A stretch of DNA of 64,000 nucleotides from Pyrinomonadaceae bacterium (GCA_028284415.1 JANQRU010000007.1:496001-560000); one strand, 5' to 3'. Positions 17,299-27,124 are shown, numbered from the stretch's first letter. The notes: a model not told the origin generated them from the sequence alone. Numbers and translations: made by a program.

Positions 17299-17619
17299 AT
17301 GAGCAAGAAACCTAAAAAACCTAGTTCAAAGGAATTGCGTTGGGCAAAACACGTCGCTTCTAAACAGCATGACCCAAATCATTTGCCTCCCGGAGCAGTT
17401 CGTGCTGACCACGAAAAACTATCGCACATCAACACTTATGGTGAACTTCCAAATTACTATATTGACAGACCATTCGTTTGTAGAGATTGCGGAATTGAAC
17501 AAATCTGGACGGCAAAACAGCAACAATGGTGGTATGAAGAGGCTAAAGGACATATTGATTCTTTTGCTGTCAGATGCCGTGAATGCAGACAAAAACGAAA
17601 AGAAAACAACAAAAAATGA
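17299..17619 (+). CDS. Zinc-ribbon domain protein
   Basis: The 106-residue basic protein has a C-x2-C ... C-x2-C zinc ribbon: FVCRDCGIEQIW near residues 57-68 and VRCRECRQKRKE near 92-103. A QQQWWYEEAKG helix lies between them. This is the layout of the probable zinc-ribbon family PF13451. The N-terminal half is Lys/Pro-rich and may bind nucleic acid, though the role is unknown. Its stop overlaps the mfd start (ATGA at 17616-17619), suggesting coupling. Confidence 0.8.
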   Translation: MSKKPKKPSSKELRWAKHVASKQHDPNHLPPGAVRADHEKLSHINTYGELPNYYIDRPFVCRDCGIEQIWTAKQQQWWYEEAKGHIDSFAVRCRECRQKRKENNKK

Positions 17620-20600
17620 ATCCATCAACCCAAACATCAACAGAATTAAATCGTTTAATTAACGAAATAAAAAGTGGAACGAGAGTTTTAAATCTTAGCG
17701 GATTAACCTCAACTTCTGCGAAGGTATTTGTTTTAAACGAACTCCAAAAACAAACTGATAAAACTTTTGTCATTGTTACGGATTTAAATAGAGACCTCGA
17801 AACCTGGGCAAATGATTTACATTTTTTCCAAACTCATAATCAAAGCTCTGAACACCAAACTCTAAACTCTAAACTCTTGAAACTTCCCGCCTTCGAAGCT
17901 GATCCATATTCGGGAGTCTCGCCACACGCCGAAACGCAAGAAGAAAGAGCGTTAACACTTTGGAATTTAGCTAAAGATAATCCAAGTTTTTTAATACTTT
18001 CCGCCAAATCTTTGATTACTAAAACTCCTTCGCCCGAAACTTTTAGGCGTATGGGAGCAAACTTGAAACGCGATGAAGATTTTCCGCCTGACGTTTTAAT
18101 CGGAAAACTTTTTGCAAGCGGTTACAAACGCGAAGAACCGATTGCTAATGTCGGCGAATTTTCGATGCGTGGCGGAATCATTGATGTCTGGTCACCCGAT
18201 GCAGAAAACCCTGTTCGGGTAGAATTTTTTGGGGATACAGTTGATTCAATTCGCACGTTTGATGCTGACTCACAACTTTCGATTGAACAAATTAAGGAAA
18301 TTTCAATTGCTCCGATGCGTGAATTTTCCGCAACTTCCGAAGATTTCAAACTTTGGGCAGATGCCGCAGTCGAAAAATTCTCGGATTCTTCATTCGCACG
18401 CAATTTAAAAGACCGTACCGAATTTGCCGATGAAGGCGAATCTTTTTCGGGCTGGGAATTTTTAATCTCGCTCATACACGAAAATGATTCAAGCATATTC
18501 GATTATTTAGAAAATCCGATTTTTATAATTAATGAACCAACTATAATCGAGCAAAATCTCGCCGATTTTTACGAACGTATTACAGACCATTATGAGGAAA
18601 TAATCGAACACGGCGAAATTGGTTTATCACCAAATGAATTATTTTTAGAACCTGAAAACTTACGAGAAAATTTAAATCAAAAACAAAGATTGGAAATAAG
18701 AAGTCTGGGAAAATTAGCAGCAGAAACCGACGAAGAATTTTTGCTTGAAGGAAAACTTTCTGATTCTCAAGCTTCAGAATTCAAATTCCAAAATAAAAAC
18801 CAAAGACCAAAAATCAAAGACCAAAGACCATTATTTTTATTTTCTACTTCAGAAAAATCCAAAGACTTTGAAATTCAATCTCGCTCAACAAGAAAATATC
18901 AAGGTGACATAAAAGGGTTTGCAGAAGAGTTTCCCGCAAAGATGCAAAGTTCGCAAAGCGAAGAAAAAAGCGAATTGCGAATTGCGAATTACGAATCACG
19001 AAACACGCTTTTTGTGTTTCAGTCGCAGGGACTCGCCGAAAGATTCAATGATATTTTGCGTGATTATGAAGTTATTTTGCCGAGTGATTTATTGAGAATT
19101 GGAGATTTATCAAGTGGATTTGAAATTCCAACACTTGATTTGAAAATTTATACCGAAACCGAACTTTTCGGCGAAAAAACTCAACTTGAATTTCGACCGC
19201 AAAAAACAACAAATAAACGACGCAAGCCCAAAACTTCAGCTTTTATTTCAGATTTTCGAGATTTAAAGCAAGGCGATTATGTGGTTCACGTTGACCACGG
19301 AATCGGACGTTTTGAAGGTTTGCAAATGATTGGAACACAAGGGGTTGAGCGAGAGTTTATGCTCCTTGTTTATGCTGATGATGCAAAACTTTTTGTTCCT
19401 GTTGAACGACTTGATTTAGTTTCTCGTTACGGCTCAAAAGAAGGTTCTCAGCCAACACTTGACCGACTCGGCGGAATGGGTTGGCAGAAAACCAAAGCTC
19501 GTGCGAAACGTGCGATGCGAGATATGGCGGACGAGCTTTTGCGGCTCTACGCCGAGCGAAAACTTGTAAAAGGTTTTGCATTTTCAGCCGATGCACCTTG
19601 GCAAAAAGAATTTGAAGAAGCTTTTCCATATACGCTCACAACTGACCAAGCAGCATCGGTTGAAGACATCAAAAAAGATATGGAAACTGCTGTTCCAATG
19701 GATAGATTAGTTGTTGGCGATGTCGGTTACGGCAAAACCGAAGTTGCAATGCGTGCGGCATTCAAAGCCGTGATGGACGGAAAACAAGTTGCGGTTTTAA
19801 CACCGACCACAGTGCTTTCTTATCAACATTTTGAAACTTTCAAACAAAGATTTTCGGCATTTCCTATCCAAATTGATATGATTTCCCGTTTTCGCACACG
19901 CAAAGAGCAAAAGGAAATTGTTGCCGCTACAGAAAAAGGCGAAGTGGATATTTTGATTGGCACTCATCGAATTTTGTCGAACGATATAAAACTCCCAAAA
20001 CTCGGACTGGTAATTGTTGATGAAGAACAAAGATTTGGGGTCGCTCACAAAGAAAAACTCAAACAACTCAAGAAAAAAATTGATGTTTTAACTCTCACGG
20101 CAACACCGATTCCACGAACTCTCAATATGTCTATGGTCGGAATGCGTGATATGTCTGTCATTGAAACTCCTCCGCGAGATAGGCTTGCAATCAATACACA
20201 AGTCGTACAGTTTTCCGAAGGCGTAATTAAATCGGCAATCGAATTAGAACTCTCAAGAAACGGACAAGTTTTCTTTATACATAATCGAGTTCAAACCATT
20301 GAAGCAATCGCCGCTCACGTTCAAAAAATCGTCCCGAATGCACGCATCGTCATTGGACACGGACAAATGTCTGAAAAGGAACTCGAAAGAGTTATGCTCG
20401 ATTTTGTGGATTACAAATACGACGTTTTGGTCGCTACCACAATCATCGAAAATGGCATAGATATTCCTCGTGCAAACACCATGATTATTAATCGGGCAGA
20501 TAATTATGGACTTTCACAACTTTATCAATTACGTGGCAGAGTCGGGCGTTCATCAAGGCGTGCTTACGCTTATTTAATGATTCCGGGCGAGCAAGAATTA

Positions 20601-21245
20601 ACACAAATTGCACGTCGGCGTTTGTCAGCAATCCGTGAATTTTCCGATTTGGGGGCAGGATTTCGCATCGCCGCACTTGATTTGGAATTACGTGGTGCGG
20701 GAAGTATTTTAAGTGGTGAACAATCCGGACATATGGATTCGCTTGGGTTTGATTTATACACAAAAATGCTCAATCGCACGATTCAAGAATTGCGTGGAGA
20801 AGAAATCGAAGACGAAACAAGCGTTTCTTTGAATTTAGGTGTAGATGTTTCGATTCCAAACGATTATATTTCCGAAACAAGTCAGCGACTTAGGACTTAT
20901 AAACGAATTTCTTCGACCGAAACTGAAGAAGAATTAAGACAAATTTATATCGAGATTCAAGACCGCTACGGCAGATTGCCCGAATCAGTTGAAAATTTAT
21001 TTGAATATGCTCGTTTGCGACAAACCGCAGAATCAATACACGTTATTGCTGTGGATAAAGCCAAAGAGGGTGTGGCGATAAAACTTGGTGAGAAATCTAA
21101 TGTTTCGCCAGAAAAATTAATGGGATTGGTTGAAGAGGTTGAAGGTTCAGCGTTTTCACCAAACGGAATTTTACGAGTTCCCGTAGATTCGGAACACATA
21201 ATTGCAAATGCAAGACAAATCTTAGAAGAGATCGGAGACACTTAA
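17616..21245 (+). CDS. mfd: Transcription-repair coupling factor Mfd
   Basis: The 1209-residue ATP-driven translocase displaces stalled RNA polymerase and recruits UvrA. In order it has a UvrB-like N-terminal module (LPAFEADPYSGVSPH near residues 88-102) and a CarD-like RNA polymerase-interaction domain (YVVHVDHGIGRFEGL near 554). The RecG-like helicase follows, with GDVGYGKTEVAMRAA near 700, VDEEQRFGV near 798 and LTATPIPRT near 827. The C-terminal TRCF domain is near 1070-1180. The ATG at 17616 is chosen over 17583 because it overlaps the preceding stop. Unusually, residues about 80-87 and 393-464 are encoded by short tandem repeats that expand the protein without breaking the frame. Confidence 0.95.
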   Translation: MNPSTQTSTELNRLINEIKSGTRVLNLSGLTSTSAKVFVLNELQKQTDKTFVIVTDLNRDLETWANDLHFFQTHNQSSEHQTLNSKLLKLPAFEADPYSGVSPHAETQEERALTLWNLAKDNPSFLILSAKSLITKTPSPETFRRMGANLKRDEDFPPDVLIGKLFASGYKREEPIANVGEFSMRGGIIDVWSPDAENPVRVEFFGDTVDSIRTFDADSQLSIEQIKEISIAPMREFSATSEDFKLWADAAVEKFSDSSFARNLKDRTEFADEGESFSGWEFLISLIHENDSSIFDYLENPIFIINEPTIIEQNLADFYERITDHYEEIIEHGEIGLSPNELFLEPENLRENLNQKQRLEIRSLGKLAAETDEEFLLEGKLSDSQASEFKFQNKNQRPKIKDQRPLFLFSTSEKSKDFEIQSRSTRKYQGDIKGFAEEFPAKMQSSQSEEKSELRIANYESRNTLFVFQSQGLAERFNDILRDYEVILPSDLLRIGDLSSGFEIPTLDLKIYTETELFGEKTQLEFRPQKTTNKRRKPKTSAFISDFRDLKQGDYVVHVDHGIGRFEGLQMIGTQGVEREFMLLVYADDAKLFVPVERLDLVSRYGSKEGSQPTLDRLGGMGWQKTKARAKRAMRDMADELLRLYAERKLVKGFAFSADAPWQKEFEEAFPYTLTTDQAASVEDIKKDMETAVPMDRLVVGDVGYGKTEVAMRAAFKAVMDGKQVAVLTPTTVLSYQHFETFKQRFSAFPIQIDMISRFRTRKEQKEIVAATEKGEVDILIGTHRILSNDIKLPKLGLVIVDEEQRFGVAHKEKLKQLKKKIDVLTLTATPIPRTLNMSMVGMRDMSVIETPPRDRLAINTQVVQFSEGVIKSAIELELSRNGQVFFIHNRVQTIEAIAAHVQKIVPNARIVIGHGQMSEKELERVMLDFVDYKYDVLVATTIIENGIDIPRANTMIINRADNYGLSQLYQLRGRVGRSSRRAYAYLMIPGEQELTQIARRRLSAIREFSDLGAGFRIAALDLELRGAGSILSGEQSGHMDSLGFDLYTKMLNRTIQELRGEEIEDETSVSLNLGVDVSIPNDYISETSQRLRTYKRISSTETEEELRQIYIEIQDRYGRLPESVENLFEYARLRQTAESIHVIAVDKAKEGVAIKLGEKSNVSPEKLMGLVEEVEGSAFSPNGILRVPVDSEHIIANARQILEEIGDT
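17856..17876 (+). repeat. Heptamer repeat inside mfd (CAAACTC + TAAACTC x2)
   Basis: Three 7-base units span 17856-17876, 21 bases in total and so frame-neutral. They encode part of an insertion just before the conserved LPAFEADPYSG block of Mfd. Confidence 0.75.
18795..18829 (+). repeat. Heptamer repeat inside mfd (AAAGACC-type, five units)
   Basis: The units AAAAACC, AAAGACC, AAAAATC, AAAGACC and AAAGACC lie back to back over 35 bases. They encode a Lys/Gln/Arg/Pro-rich tract (KNQRPKIKDQRP) in a poorly conserved interdomain region. Confidence 0.85.
18935..19007 (+). repeat. Simple repeats inside mfd: CGCAAAGA-like octamers, then GAATTRC heptamers
   Basis: CGCAAAGA, TGCAAAGT and TCGCAAAG copies occupy 18935-18958. 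GAATTGC, GAATTGC, GAATTAC, GAATCAC and GAAACAC follow without gaps at 18972-19006. The second tract is 35 bases of degenerate 7-base units encoding ELRIANYESRNT. Both look like intergenic repeats captured by a coding gene. Confidence 0.85.
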
Positions 21246-22009
21246 GAAAACTTTTCAAATAATTCCTTTAAACGGTCGTGGTAATTTCGGCTGAGAGTCA
21301 GCTCGGTATCATCTTGTAAAGTCACAAGATAATCGCCACTGAAAAGCGGGTTTAGCTCTTTAATGCGATCGATATTTACAAGGCTTGAACGGTGGATTCG
21401 CAAAAACTTATCGGGAGGTAGCTTTTTTTCAATTCCCGTCATTGTTTCGCGAAGCATATGGGATTTTCCTTCGGCGTGAATTTTGACATAATTTCCGGCA
21501 GCTTCGATCCAATCTATGTCTTCCGTTTTTACAAAATAGATTTTTCCTGAAGATTTTAGGACTAAACGGTCTGGATATTCTTTTTCTTCTTTTAGGTTGT
21601 TCAAAAGTGAGATCAAACGCTCATCAATGTCGCCCTGACGTGAGTTTTCAATCTGGTTTCGGGCTTTTTGCAGAGCTATTTGTAAACGCTCGCGGTCAAA
21701 AGGTTTGGTTAGATAATCCAGTGCGTGGACGTTAAAAGCATCGAGTGCATATTGGTCATAGGCTGTCACGAAAATAATTGTCGGCATATTTTCGGGTTTG
21801 ATTTTTCTGATAACTTCAAACCCATTAAACTCGGGCATTTGAATGTCCAAAAAAACTAAATCGGGATTTTTTTTGTTTATAAATTCAACCGTATCCGTTC
21901 CGCAGTTACATTCGCCGATGATGTTTATATCTTTTTCTTTGCCGAGTAAGCGGTGAAGTTTATCTCGTGCGAGTTTTTCATCATCAACTATCAGGGTACG
22001 TATGCTCAT
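21242..22009 (-). CDS. LytTR-type response regulator
   Basis: The 255-residue protein has an N-terminal receiver domain with acidic D9/D10, the phospho-acceptor in VFLDIQMP (D55) and a conserved Lys in LTKPFDRERL near 101. The C-terminal LytTR DNA-binding domain spans residues about 150-250, with IDWIEAAGNYVKIH and FLRIHRSSLVNIDRIKEL. It is phosphorylated by the sensor kinase encoded 2 bases upstream and then binds direct repeats in DNA, by family analogy. Its end overlaps the mfd stop by 4 bases (convergent). Targets cannot be read from the window. Confidence 0.92.
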   Translation of the reverse strand: MSIRTLIVDDEKLARDKLHRLLGKEKDINIIGECNCGTDTVEFINKKNPDLVFLDIQMPEFNGFEVIRKIKPENMPTIIFVTAYDQYALDAFNVHALDYLTKPFDRERLQIALQKARNQIENSRQGDIDERLISLLNNLKEEKEYPDRLVLKSSGKIYFVKTEDIDWIEAAGNYVKIHAEGKSHMLRETMTGIEKKLPPDKFLRIHRSSLVNIDRIKELNPLFSGDYLVTLQDDTELTLSRNYHDRLKELFEKFS

Positions 22010-22011
22010 TT

Positions 22012-23169
22012 TTAGTTATTTTCGACCAGTTTTGGATTAATTAATTCAATGCCCTCTTCATTTTTTGCTGTCTCTTTCGTAAATGGTATTTTGAGCTTAA
22101 CTGTAAAACCTTTTTCCTTGCCAAAATCAATCTCAAAACTCTGTTTGTCTTTGTATAGATGAAGTAATCTTGCTTGCGTATTAGCCAAACCGATCCCTTT
22201 TACAACAAAATCTTTTTCATCTTTGGAAAGTCCGACACCATCATCGGAAACTTCAATAATTAAATCATTTGCCTTTTTGTGTGACTTTATTTTTATCGTT
22301 CCGCCTTCTCTTAATGGAGTGATTCCGTGTTTAACAGCATTCTCAATAAGCGGCTGCAAAATCATATTTGGCACGATCGCATCAAGTGTTTCGGGAGCAA
22401 TATTTAAACTAAACTTGAGTCTTTCCTGAAAACGCATTTGCTCGATCTCTATATATTTTTCGACAAATTCTAATTCTTGATGAAAAAGAACTTTTTCCAT
22501 ATCGATTTTATCGAGAGAAATACGCAAAAGATCGCTTAGATTTGTCAACATCTTTTCCGCAGTGTCCGGGTCTTTGTGAATTAATTCAGTGATTGCATTG
22601 TGCGTATTAAACAAAAAATGCGGGTGAAGTTGCATCTGCAAAACTTGTAATCTCGCACGACTCAAATTTGCCTCTAATTTGGAACTTTGAAGTTCACGCT
22701 CCTGGTATTTTTTATAGAAAGTCAGAGTCAGGATAACTCCCAGTGAAAGCAAATACAAAGAGGCACTCAAAAGCCAGTTTGCAGTAAATATTCCTTTATA
22801 AACCATCAGAAAGGATTCTAAACCTCTCACCTTTTCATAATCTAAAATCGGTAAAACTATTGACTGAAAGGTGGTTTGAAAAAAAACAACAAAAATACCT
22901 AAGAGAATTAAATAAGTTATGTTTTTGTGTAAATTTTGACCGATCGGCAAATACTTTTTTGCTCCCCAAATAATCAGCGGTGTAAGGATCATCCAGCCCA
23001 TGCAAGAAACCAATTGCATCCAGAATGTGTTTGAAAAAGAAAATGGTCTTCCGAACATTGAGGCATTCATCGAGGTTTTTACGGTAAAAATAATCGCTAC
23101 AAATGTCCAAATGCAAACGATCAGAAATCCGTAAATAAAATATGTCCGCTTTTTGTCAGAATCCGGCAT
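22012..23169 (-). CDS. LytS-like sensor histidine kinase
   Basis: The 385-residue membrane kinase has four hydrophobic segments in its first 155 residues (starting FIYGFLIVCIWTFVAIIF). A His_kinase (PF06580) block carries the phospho-accepting His in LQLHPHFLFNTHNAI. The HATPase domain has ILQPLIENAVKHGI (N box), DDGVGL and GIGLANTQARL. No extracellular sensor domain of size is present, so the signal is probably membrane-borne. The ATG at 23169 is preferred to a GTG at 23214. It pairs with the LytTR regulator 2 bases downstream. Confidence 0.88.
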   Translation of the reverse strand: MPDSDKKRTYFIYGFLIVCIWTFVAIIFTVKTSMNASMFGRPFSFSNTFWMQLVSCMGWMILTPLIIWGAKKYLPIGQNLHKNITYLILLGIFVVFFQTTFQSIVLPILDYEKVRGLESFLMVYKGIFTANWLLSASLYLLSLGVILTLTFYKKYQERELQSSKLEANLSRARLQVLQMQLHPHFLFNTHNAITELIHKDPDTAEKMLTNLSDLLRISLDKIDMEKVLFHQELEFVEKYIEIEQMRFQERLKFSLNIAPETLDAIVPNMILQPLIENAVKHGITPLREGGTIKIKSHKKANDLIIEVSDDGVGLSKDEKDFVVKGIGLANTQARLLHLYKDKQSFEIDFGKEKGFTVKLKIPFTKETAKNEEGIELINPKLVENN

Positions 23170-23381
23170 TTTATTATTACTTTTGGATAATAACACTAAA
23201 AATCCCCTAAACACGCAGAGGTTCGGTCAACCTCAAAATCTTTTGAAATTATTTTAAGGCTATCCGAAAATTTATTCGTTTGATATAAACGTCCAATTTA
23301 AGAAAACTTATAAAAACTGCTCAATCAAACAAAGTATGAATTTAACTACAAAAGCAACTACAAATTCGACCATAGTTTTAA

Positions 23382-23783
23382 TTACACCTCTTCACGTAAT
23401 TCAAAAAAATTTGAATTCTTTTGATAATTTGACGCACCGAATTTGAGATCGGGCGAAATACCTAAACGCTTGATCTTAGCATTCAAGGTCGTAATTCTTA
23501 TTCCCAAAAGACGTGCCGCACGGGTTTGATGTCCACCGGTTTGTTTCAAAGCGGATTTGATAATTCTTGCTTCAAAATCTTGCACTTCTTTTCTCAAATT
23601 TATTCCTCTTCTAACGGAAATCGGCTGAGATATTTCCAGGTTTTCTATCTCTTCGACCAATCCGAGAGTAATTTCTTTCAAGGCTTTTATTTTTCTTTTA
23701 AGAGTTCCGGTATTACTGTCGCTATGACCATCCAAATCTCCTAATCTATTAAGTTGGCTTTTCAAATTATATATTTCTGACAT
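23382..23783 (-). CDS. Fis-type helix-turn-helix protein
   Basis: The 133-residue protein has a long helical N-terminal half and a C-terminal Fis-like HTH (residues about 78-118). The HTH includes FEARIIKSALKQTGGHQ and RAARLLGIRITTLNAKI, as found at the end of sigma-54 activators. There is no AAA+ or receiver domain, so it is either a stand-alone nucleoid or regulatory factor or a relic of a larger activator. The ATG at 23783 is preferred because GAGGAGC lies 6 bases upstream of it. It lies about 210 bases upstream of the LytS-like kinase gene on the same strand. Its targets are unknown. Confidence 0.75.
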   Translation of the reverse strand: MSEIYNLKSQLNRLGDLDGHSDSNTGTLKRKIKALKEITLGLVEEIENLEISQPISVRRGINLRKEVQDFEARIIKSALKQTGGHQTRAARLLGIRITTLNAKIKRLGISPDLKFGASNYQKNSNFFELREEV

Positions 23784-24035
23784 TTTATAGCTCCTCACTG
23801 ACAAAGCCGCTCAATATATGAAATATGTATTAATACATTTACGGCAAAACTAAGCTTTGCGTTGCAAAACTTTATTTTGAAACAAATATATATCTAATTA
23901 ATTGGATTTTTATTGATTTTGTGACATTCGGTATTAAAGCGTTGATAAAGTGTTTTGATTTGGAAATGAGATTTTCAGAAAAATAGAAATTTTATATTTA
24001 GTTTAAAAAGCCTTTTATATAAGGAAATGTCACTT

Positions 24036-25036
24036 TTATTTCAAACGCCCGACCACGCGAAAACCTATATCTACTAAACGCTTGTTTCTCAAATTTGCTC
24101 CGCGTCCGGCAGAACGCAAGTCATCACTGACAAAATCATACCAAGAACCACCGCGTAAAACTCTTTTATTAGGATTACCTTGCGTTAAGTTTGCCGAGCC
24201 ATCTGTTGGTAATCCCTCATAACTATCTTTGTAAAAATCTTCGCACCACTCCCAGACATTTCCGCTCATATCGTATAAACCAAATTTGTTTGGAAGAAAT
24301 TTTCCAACTGGTGCTATTTCAGCAAACCCATCCTGACAGGGTGAAATGTATTTGAAGTTGGTGAATTTTTCTTTAGCTGATCTGTCTGCCACATTTGCAT
24401 ATTTACAAATATTTTTAACGTTCAGGTCATCGCCCCAATAGTAATTAGTCTGCGTTTTAGCACGAGCTGCGTACTCCCATTCGGCTTCGGTCGGCAAACT
24501 ATAATTGAAATCTTTATCCATTTTATTTAAACGCCTGATGAATTCTTTCGCATCATTCCAGCTAACATAATAAATTGGATAATTCTCGCCTTGACCTCTA
24601 ATCGCTTTCTCCTGCCCAGCTTTGCCTCTTTGCTGATAAATATCTTCGTTCATTACAGCTTTCCAATGTTTTTGTGCAACTTCATATTTCCCGATCCAAA
24701 ACCCTTTTTTATCTTGATCTCACGTTGTGGACTCTCATCCTTCATCCAATCGGCTACAGCATTTATGTTGTATTTTCTGCTAATTGCTAAAGCTTCTTTC
24801 AGATCGGATTTATTTGAACCCATCAAGAATTTTCCCGAAGGAACATAAACAAGCTTCATTCCTACCATATTCTTGCGAATCATTCCCTGCTGTAAATTCT
24901 TGACCTTTTGACCAGTTCTATTTTTTGTTTGGGCATTTGAATTAATCTGATTACAAGAAAAAGTAAATAACAGAAACAAAAAAATCAGAGTTCCCAAAAT
25001 AAAGAATCTAACTTTGATCCAAACACTAAATGACAT
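24036..25036 (-). pseudogene. SUMF1/FGE-like lipoprotein gene split by a one-base frameshift
   Basis: Two adjoining frames make one protein. 25036-24653 gives a signal and lipoprotein-like start (LLFTFSCNQ), then MKLVYVPSGKFLMGSN, the opening of an FGE-sulfatase domain. 24653-24036 gives PIYYVSWNDAKEFIRRL, LPTEAEWEYAAR, GNVWEWCEDFY and RVLRGGSW, the rest of that domain. Adding one A to the run at 24698-24701 restores a continuous FWIGKYEVAQKHWKAVMNED junction that fits the family. So the TAATG overlap at 24652-24655 is a by-product of the shift. The catalytic Cys pair of true formylglycine-generating enzymes is absent, so this is a structural paralogue. Real mutation and sequencing error cannot be separated here. 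Confidence 0.8.
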
Positions 25037-25075
25037 TTATTTTTCCTTTGATTCAATTTTAATTTAGTTATGTTT

Positions 25076-25107
25076 AAGGAGTGAAAGCATCCCTGCTTTC
25101 ACTCCTT
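25076..25107. terminator. Perfect 14-base stem-loop between the SUMF1 and GNAT genes
   Basis: AAGGAGTGAAAGCA (25076-25089) pairs exactly with TGCTTTCACTCCTT (25094-25107) around TCCC. The T-run is short, so it may end the left-going GNAT transcript or protect an mRNA end. It is also upstream of the SUMF1 gene start at 25036. Confidence 0.55.
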
Positions 25108-25281
25108 TTAACTTATATTATTTTCACTTAGAAAATTATCAGATTGTGCTTTTTCCATGAAAGAAACTTGTGACATTCAGTAAAAAGGCAATGGTGAACT
25201 GTTTCTAAAAAGCACTAAACTTTATTGAATGTGAGATTTGGATACTCAAAAATAAGTCGAAGCAATTAATTGGCTAAGTAA

Positions 25282-25770
25282 TTAAAAATTAAATTTTTCC
25301 CAATATCCGACATCTATCCATCTACCGAGTTTGTAACCGACTTCCTTAAAATGTGCGACCTTTTCAAAACCAAGCTTTTCGTGGAATCTAACACTTGGGT
25401 CATTTGGCAAAGAAATCCCGGCAATCAGAGCGTGTATATCTGTATCTTCGAGTTCCTCAAAAAGTTCTTCGTAAAGCATCGAGCCTATGCCTCTTTGCTT
25501 AGCATCATTTTTCACATATATCGAAACCTCTGCTGAGTGTTGGTAAGCTTCTCTAAGCTTGAATTGAGTTGCGTAAGCATAACCGAATACATCCCCATCA
25601 TTTTCGGCGACCAAATATGGATAATTCTTAGTAACTTCGGCAATTCTTTCACGCATAACATCTGTACTTAAAGGTTCGGTTTCAAAAGTGTGATGCGTGT
25701 TTTGAATATAATAATTATATATTTCAGCAATTTTCTCTGCGTCATCCAATTGTACTTCTCTTATATTCAT
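25282..25770 (-). CDS. GNAT acetyltransferase, phosphinothricin/methionine-sulfoximine acetyltransferase-like
   Basis: The 162-residue N-acetyltransferase has the acetyl-CoA loop KQRGIGSMLYEELF near residues 91-104. The N-terminal pattern IYNYYIQNTHHTFETEPLS and the late NDPSVRFHEKLGFEKVAHF match the Pat/MnaT subgroup. These enzymes acetylate the amino group of glutamate-like inhibitors such as methionine sulfoximine. It is left-going, directly downstream of the acyl-CoA dehydrogenase with 6 bases between, so the two may be co-transcribed. A different amine substrate is possible. Confidence 0.85.
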   Translation of the reverse strand: MNIREVQLDDAEKIAEIYNYYIQNTHHTFETEPLSTDVMRERIAEVTKNYPYLVAENDGDVFGYAYATQFKLREAYQHSAEVSIYVKNDAKQRGIGSMLYEELFEELEDTDIHALIAGISLPNDPSVRFHEKLGFEKVAHFKEVGYKLGRWIDVGYWEKFNF

Positions 25771-25776
25771 ACCAAA

Positions 25777-26961
25777 TTATTTCAACTCCATTTTAGCAAT
25801 AGATTGTAGATGCACTTCATCGGGACCATCAGCAATTCTCAGCATTCTGGCAATTGTCCAAGCGAATGCAAGTGGAAAATCCTGACAAACGCCTGCTCCG
25901 CCGTGAGTTTGAATAGCACGGTCAATTACCTTCAAAGCCATCTGCGGCACAACTGCTTTTATCATTGCAATCTCTTTTCGGGCAGCCTTATTTCCGACCT
26001 CATCCATCATCCAAGCAGTTTTCAGGACTAAAAGCCTTGCCTGTTCAATTTCATTTCTGGATTCGGCAATCCAATTTCTGACTACCCCTTGGTTCGCCAA
26101 AGGCTTTCCAAAAGCAACTCTTTCTTTCGCACGTTCGCACATCATCTCTAACGAACGCTCTGCCAAACCAATCAAACGCATACAATGATGAACTCTACCG
26201 GGACCGAGCCGCCCCTGTGCGATTTCAAATCCGCGTCCTTCACCCAAGATCAAATTCCCTTTTGGCACACGAACATTCTCAAAATTAATTTCGGCATGAC
26301 CATTTGGAGCATCGTCATAACCAAAAACATCCAAACATCTTTCGACCGTAACACCTTCTGCATCAAGTGGGACAAGAATCATTGATTGCTGTAGATGTCT
26401 TGGAGCGTCTTCATCGGTTTTCCCCATAAAAATTGCCACTTTACAACGCTCATCACCAGCTCCGGTTGACCACCATTTTCGTCCGTTCAAAATGTATTCG
26501 TCTCCATCCCGAACAATCGAACCCGAAATATTTGTTGCGTCAGAAGAAGCAACATCAGGCTCGGTCATCGAAAAACACGAACGAATTTCTCCTTCAAGCA
26601 GAGGTTTCAACCATTCTTCTTTCTGCTCTTCGTTGCCGTAGAGATGCAAAACCTCCATATTTCCCGTATCGGGGGCAGAACAATTAAAAGCCTCCGCCGA
26701 CCAATAAACTCTACCCATTATTTCGGCTAACGGTGCATATTCGAGGTTGGATAAACCCGAAATATCAGGTAAAAATAAATTCCATAAGCCCTCTGATTTT
26801 GCCTCTTCTTTTAATTCCTCAATTAAATCAATTGGCTTCCAGCGATCACCTGAATTTATTTCTTCATGGTAGCGTTTTTCATTCGGATAAATATGTTTAT
26901 CCATAAACGCATTTAATTTTTCTTGGGTTTCAATAACTTTTGGAGAGTAGTTAAAATTCAT
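25777..26961 (-). CDS. Acyl-CoA dehydrogenase, ACAD10/11-like
   Basis: The 394-residue flavoenzyme has the dehydrogenase signatures [17 protein letters not shown] near residues 128-144 and [21 protein letters not shown] near 162. The C-terminal [20 protein letters not shown] near 350 and [16 protein letters not shown] also fit. This sub-pattern resembles the dehydrogenase domain of ACAD10/ACAD11 rather than short-chain enzymes. That group acts on unusual acyl-CoAs such as 4-hydroxyacyl-CoAs after phosphorylation. A stand-alone kinase-domain gene of the matching type occurs at 31308, and a MaoC hydratase at 16900. The exact substrate is inferred, not shown. Confidence 0.88.
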   Translation of the reverse strand: MNFNYSPKVIETQEKLNAFMDKHIYPNEKRYHEEINSGDRWKPIDLIEELKEEAKSEGLWNLFLPDISGLSNLEYAPLAEIMGRVYWSAEAFNCSAPDTGNMEVLHLYGNEEQKEEWLKPLLEGEIRSCFSMTEPDVASSDATNISGSIVRDGDEYILNGRKWWSTGAGDERCKVAIFMGKTDEDAPRHLQQSMILVPLDAEGVTVERCLDVFGYDDAPNGHAEINFENVRVPKGNLILGEGRGFEIAQGRLGPGRVHHCMRLIGLAERSLEMMCERAKERVAFGKPLANQGVVRNWIAESRNEIEQARLLVLKTAWMMDEVGNKAARKEIAMIKAVVPQMALKVIDRAIQTHGGAGVCQDFPLAFAWTIARMLRIADGPDEVHLQSIAKMELK

Positions 26962-27124
26962 ATTTAATTTACTTTTATATCAGATTTGATTCAACGTCAA
27001 AAATTTAATCCCTTTTTCGCATCTTTCTACAAATTATTTGATACTATTCATCACAAAGTCTTTAATAAATCGAAAGTTAAACAATAAAATACACAAAATC
27101 CAAAACTTAGGAGACATTCAGTAA

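Noticed and set aside
17583..17615. Upstream ATG start for Mfd
   Set aside because: It would overlap the zinc-ribbon gene by 37 bases, whereas the ATG at 17616 gives a 4-base overlap typical of coupled genes.
18795..19007. CRISPR-like or direct-repeat array
   Set aside because: Units are 7-8 bases with no spacers and lie inside an open reading frame of mfd.
24036..25036. Two overlapping genes joined by a TAATG start-stop
   Set aside because: One known domain runs across the junction and a one-base change restores it, so a frameshift is the simpler explanation.
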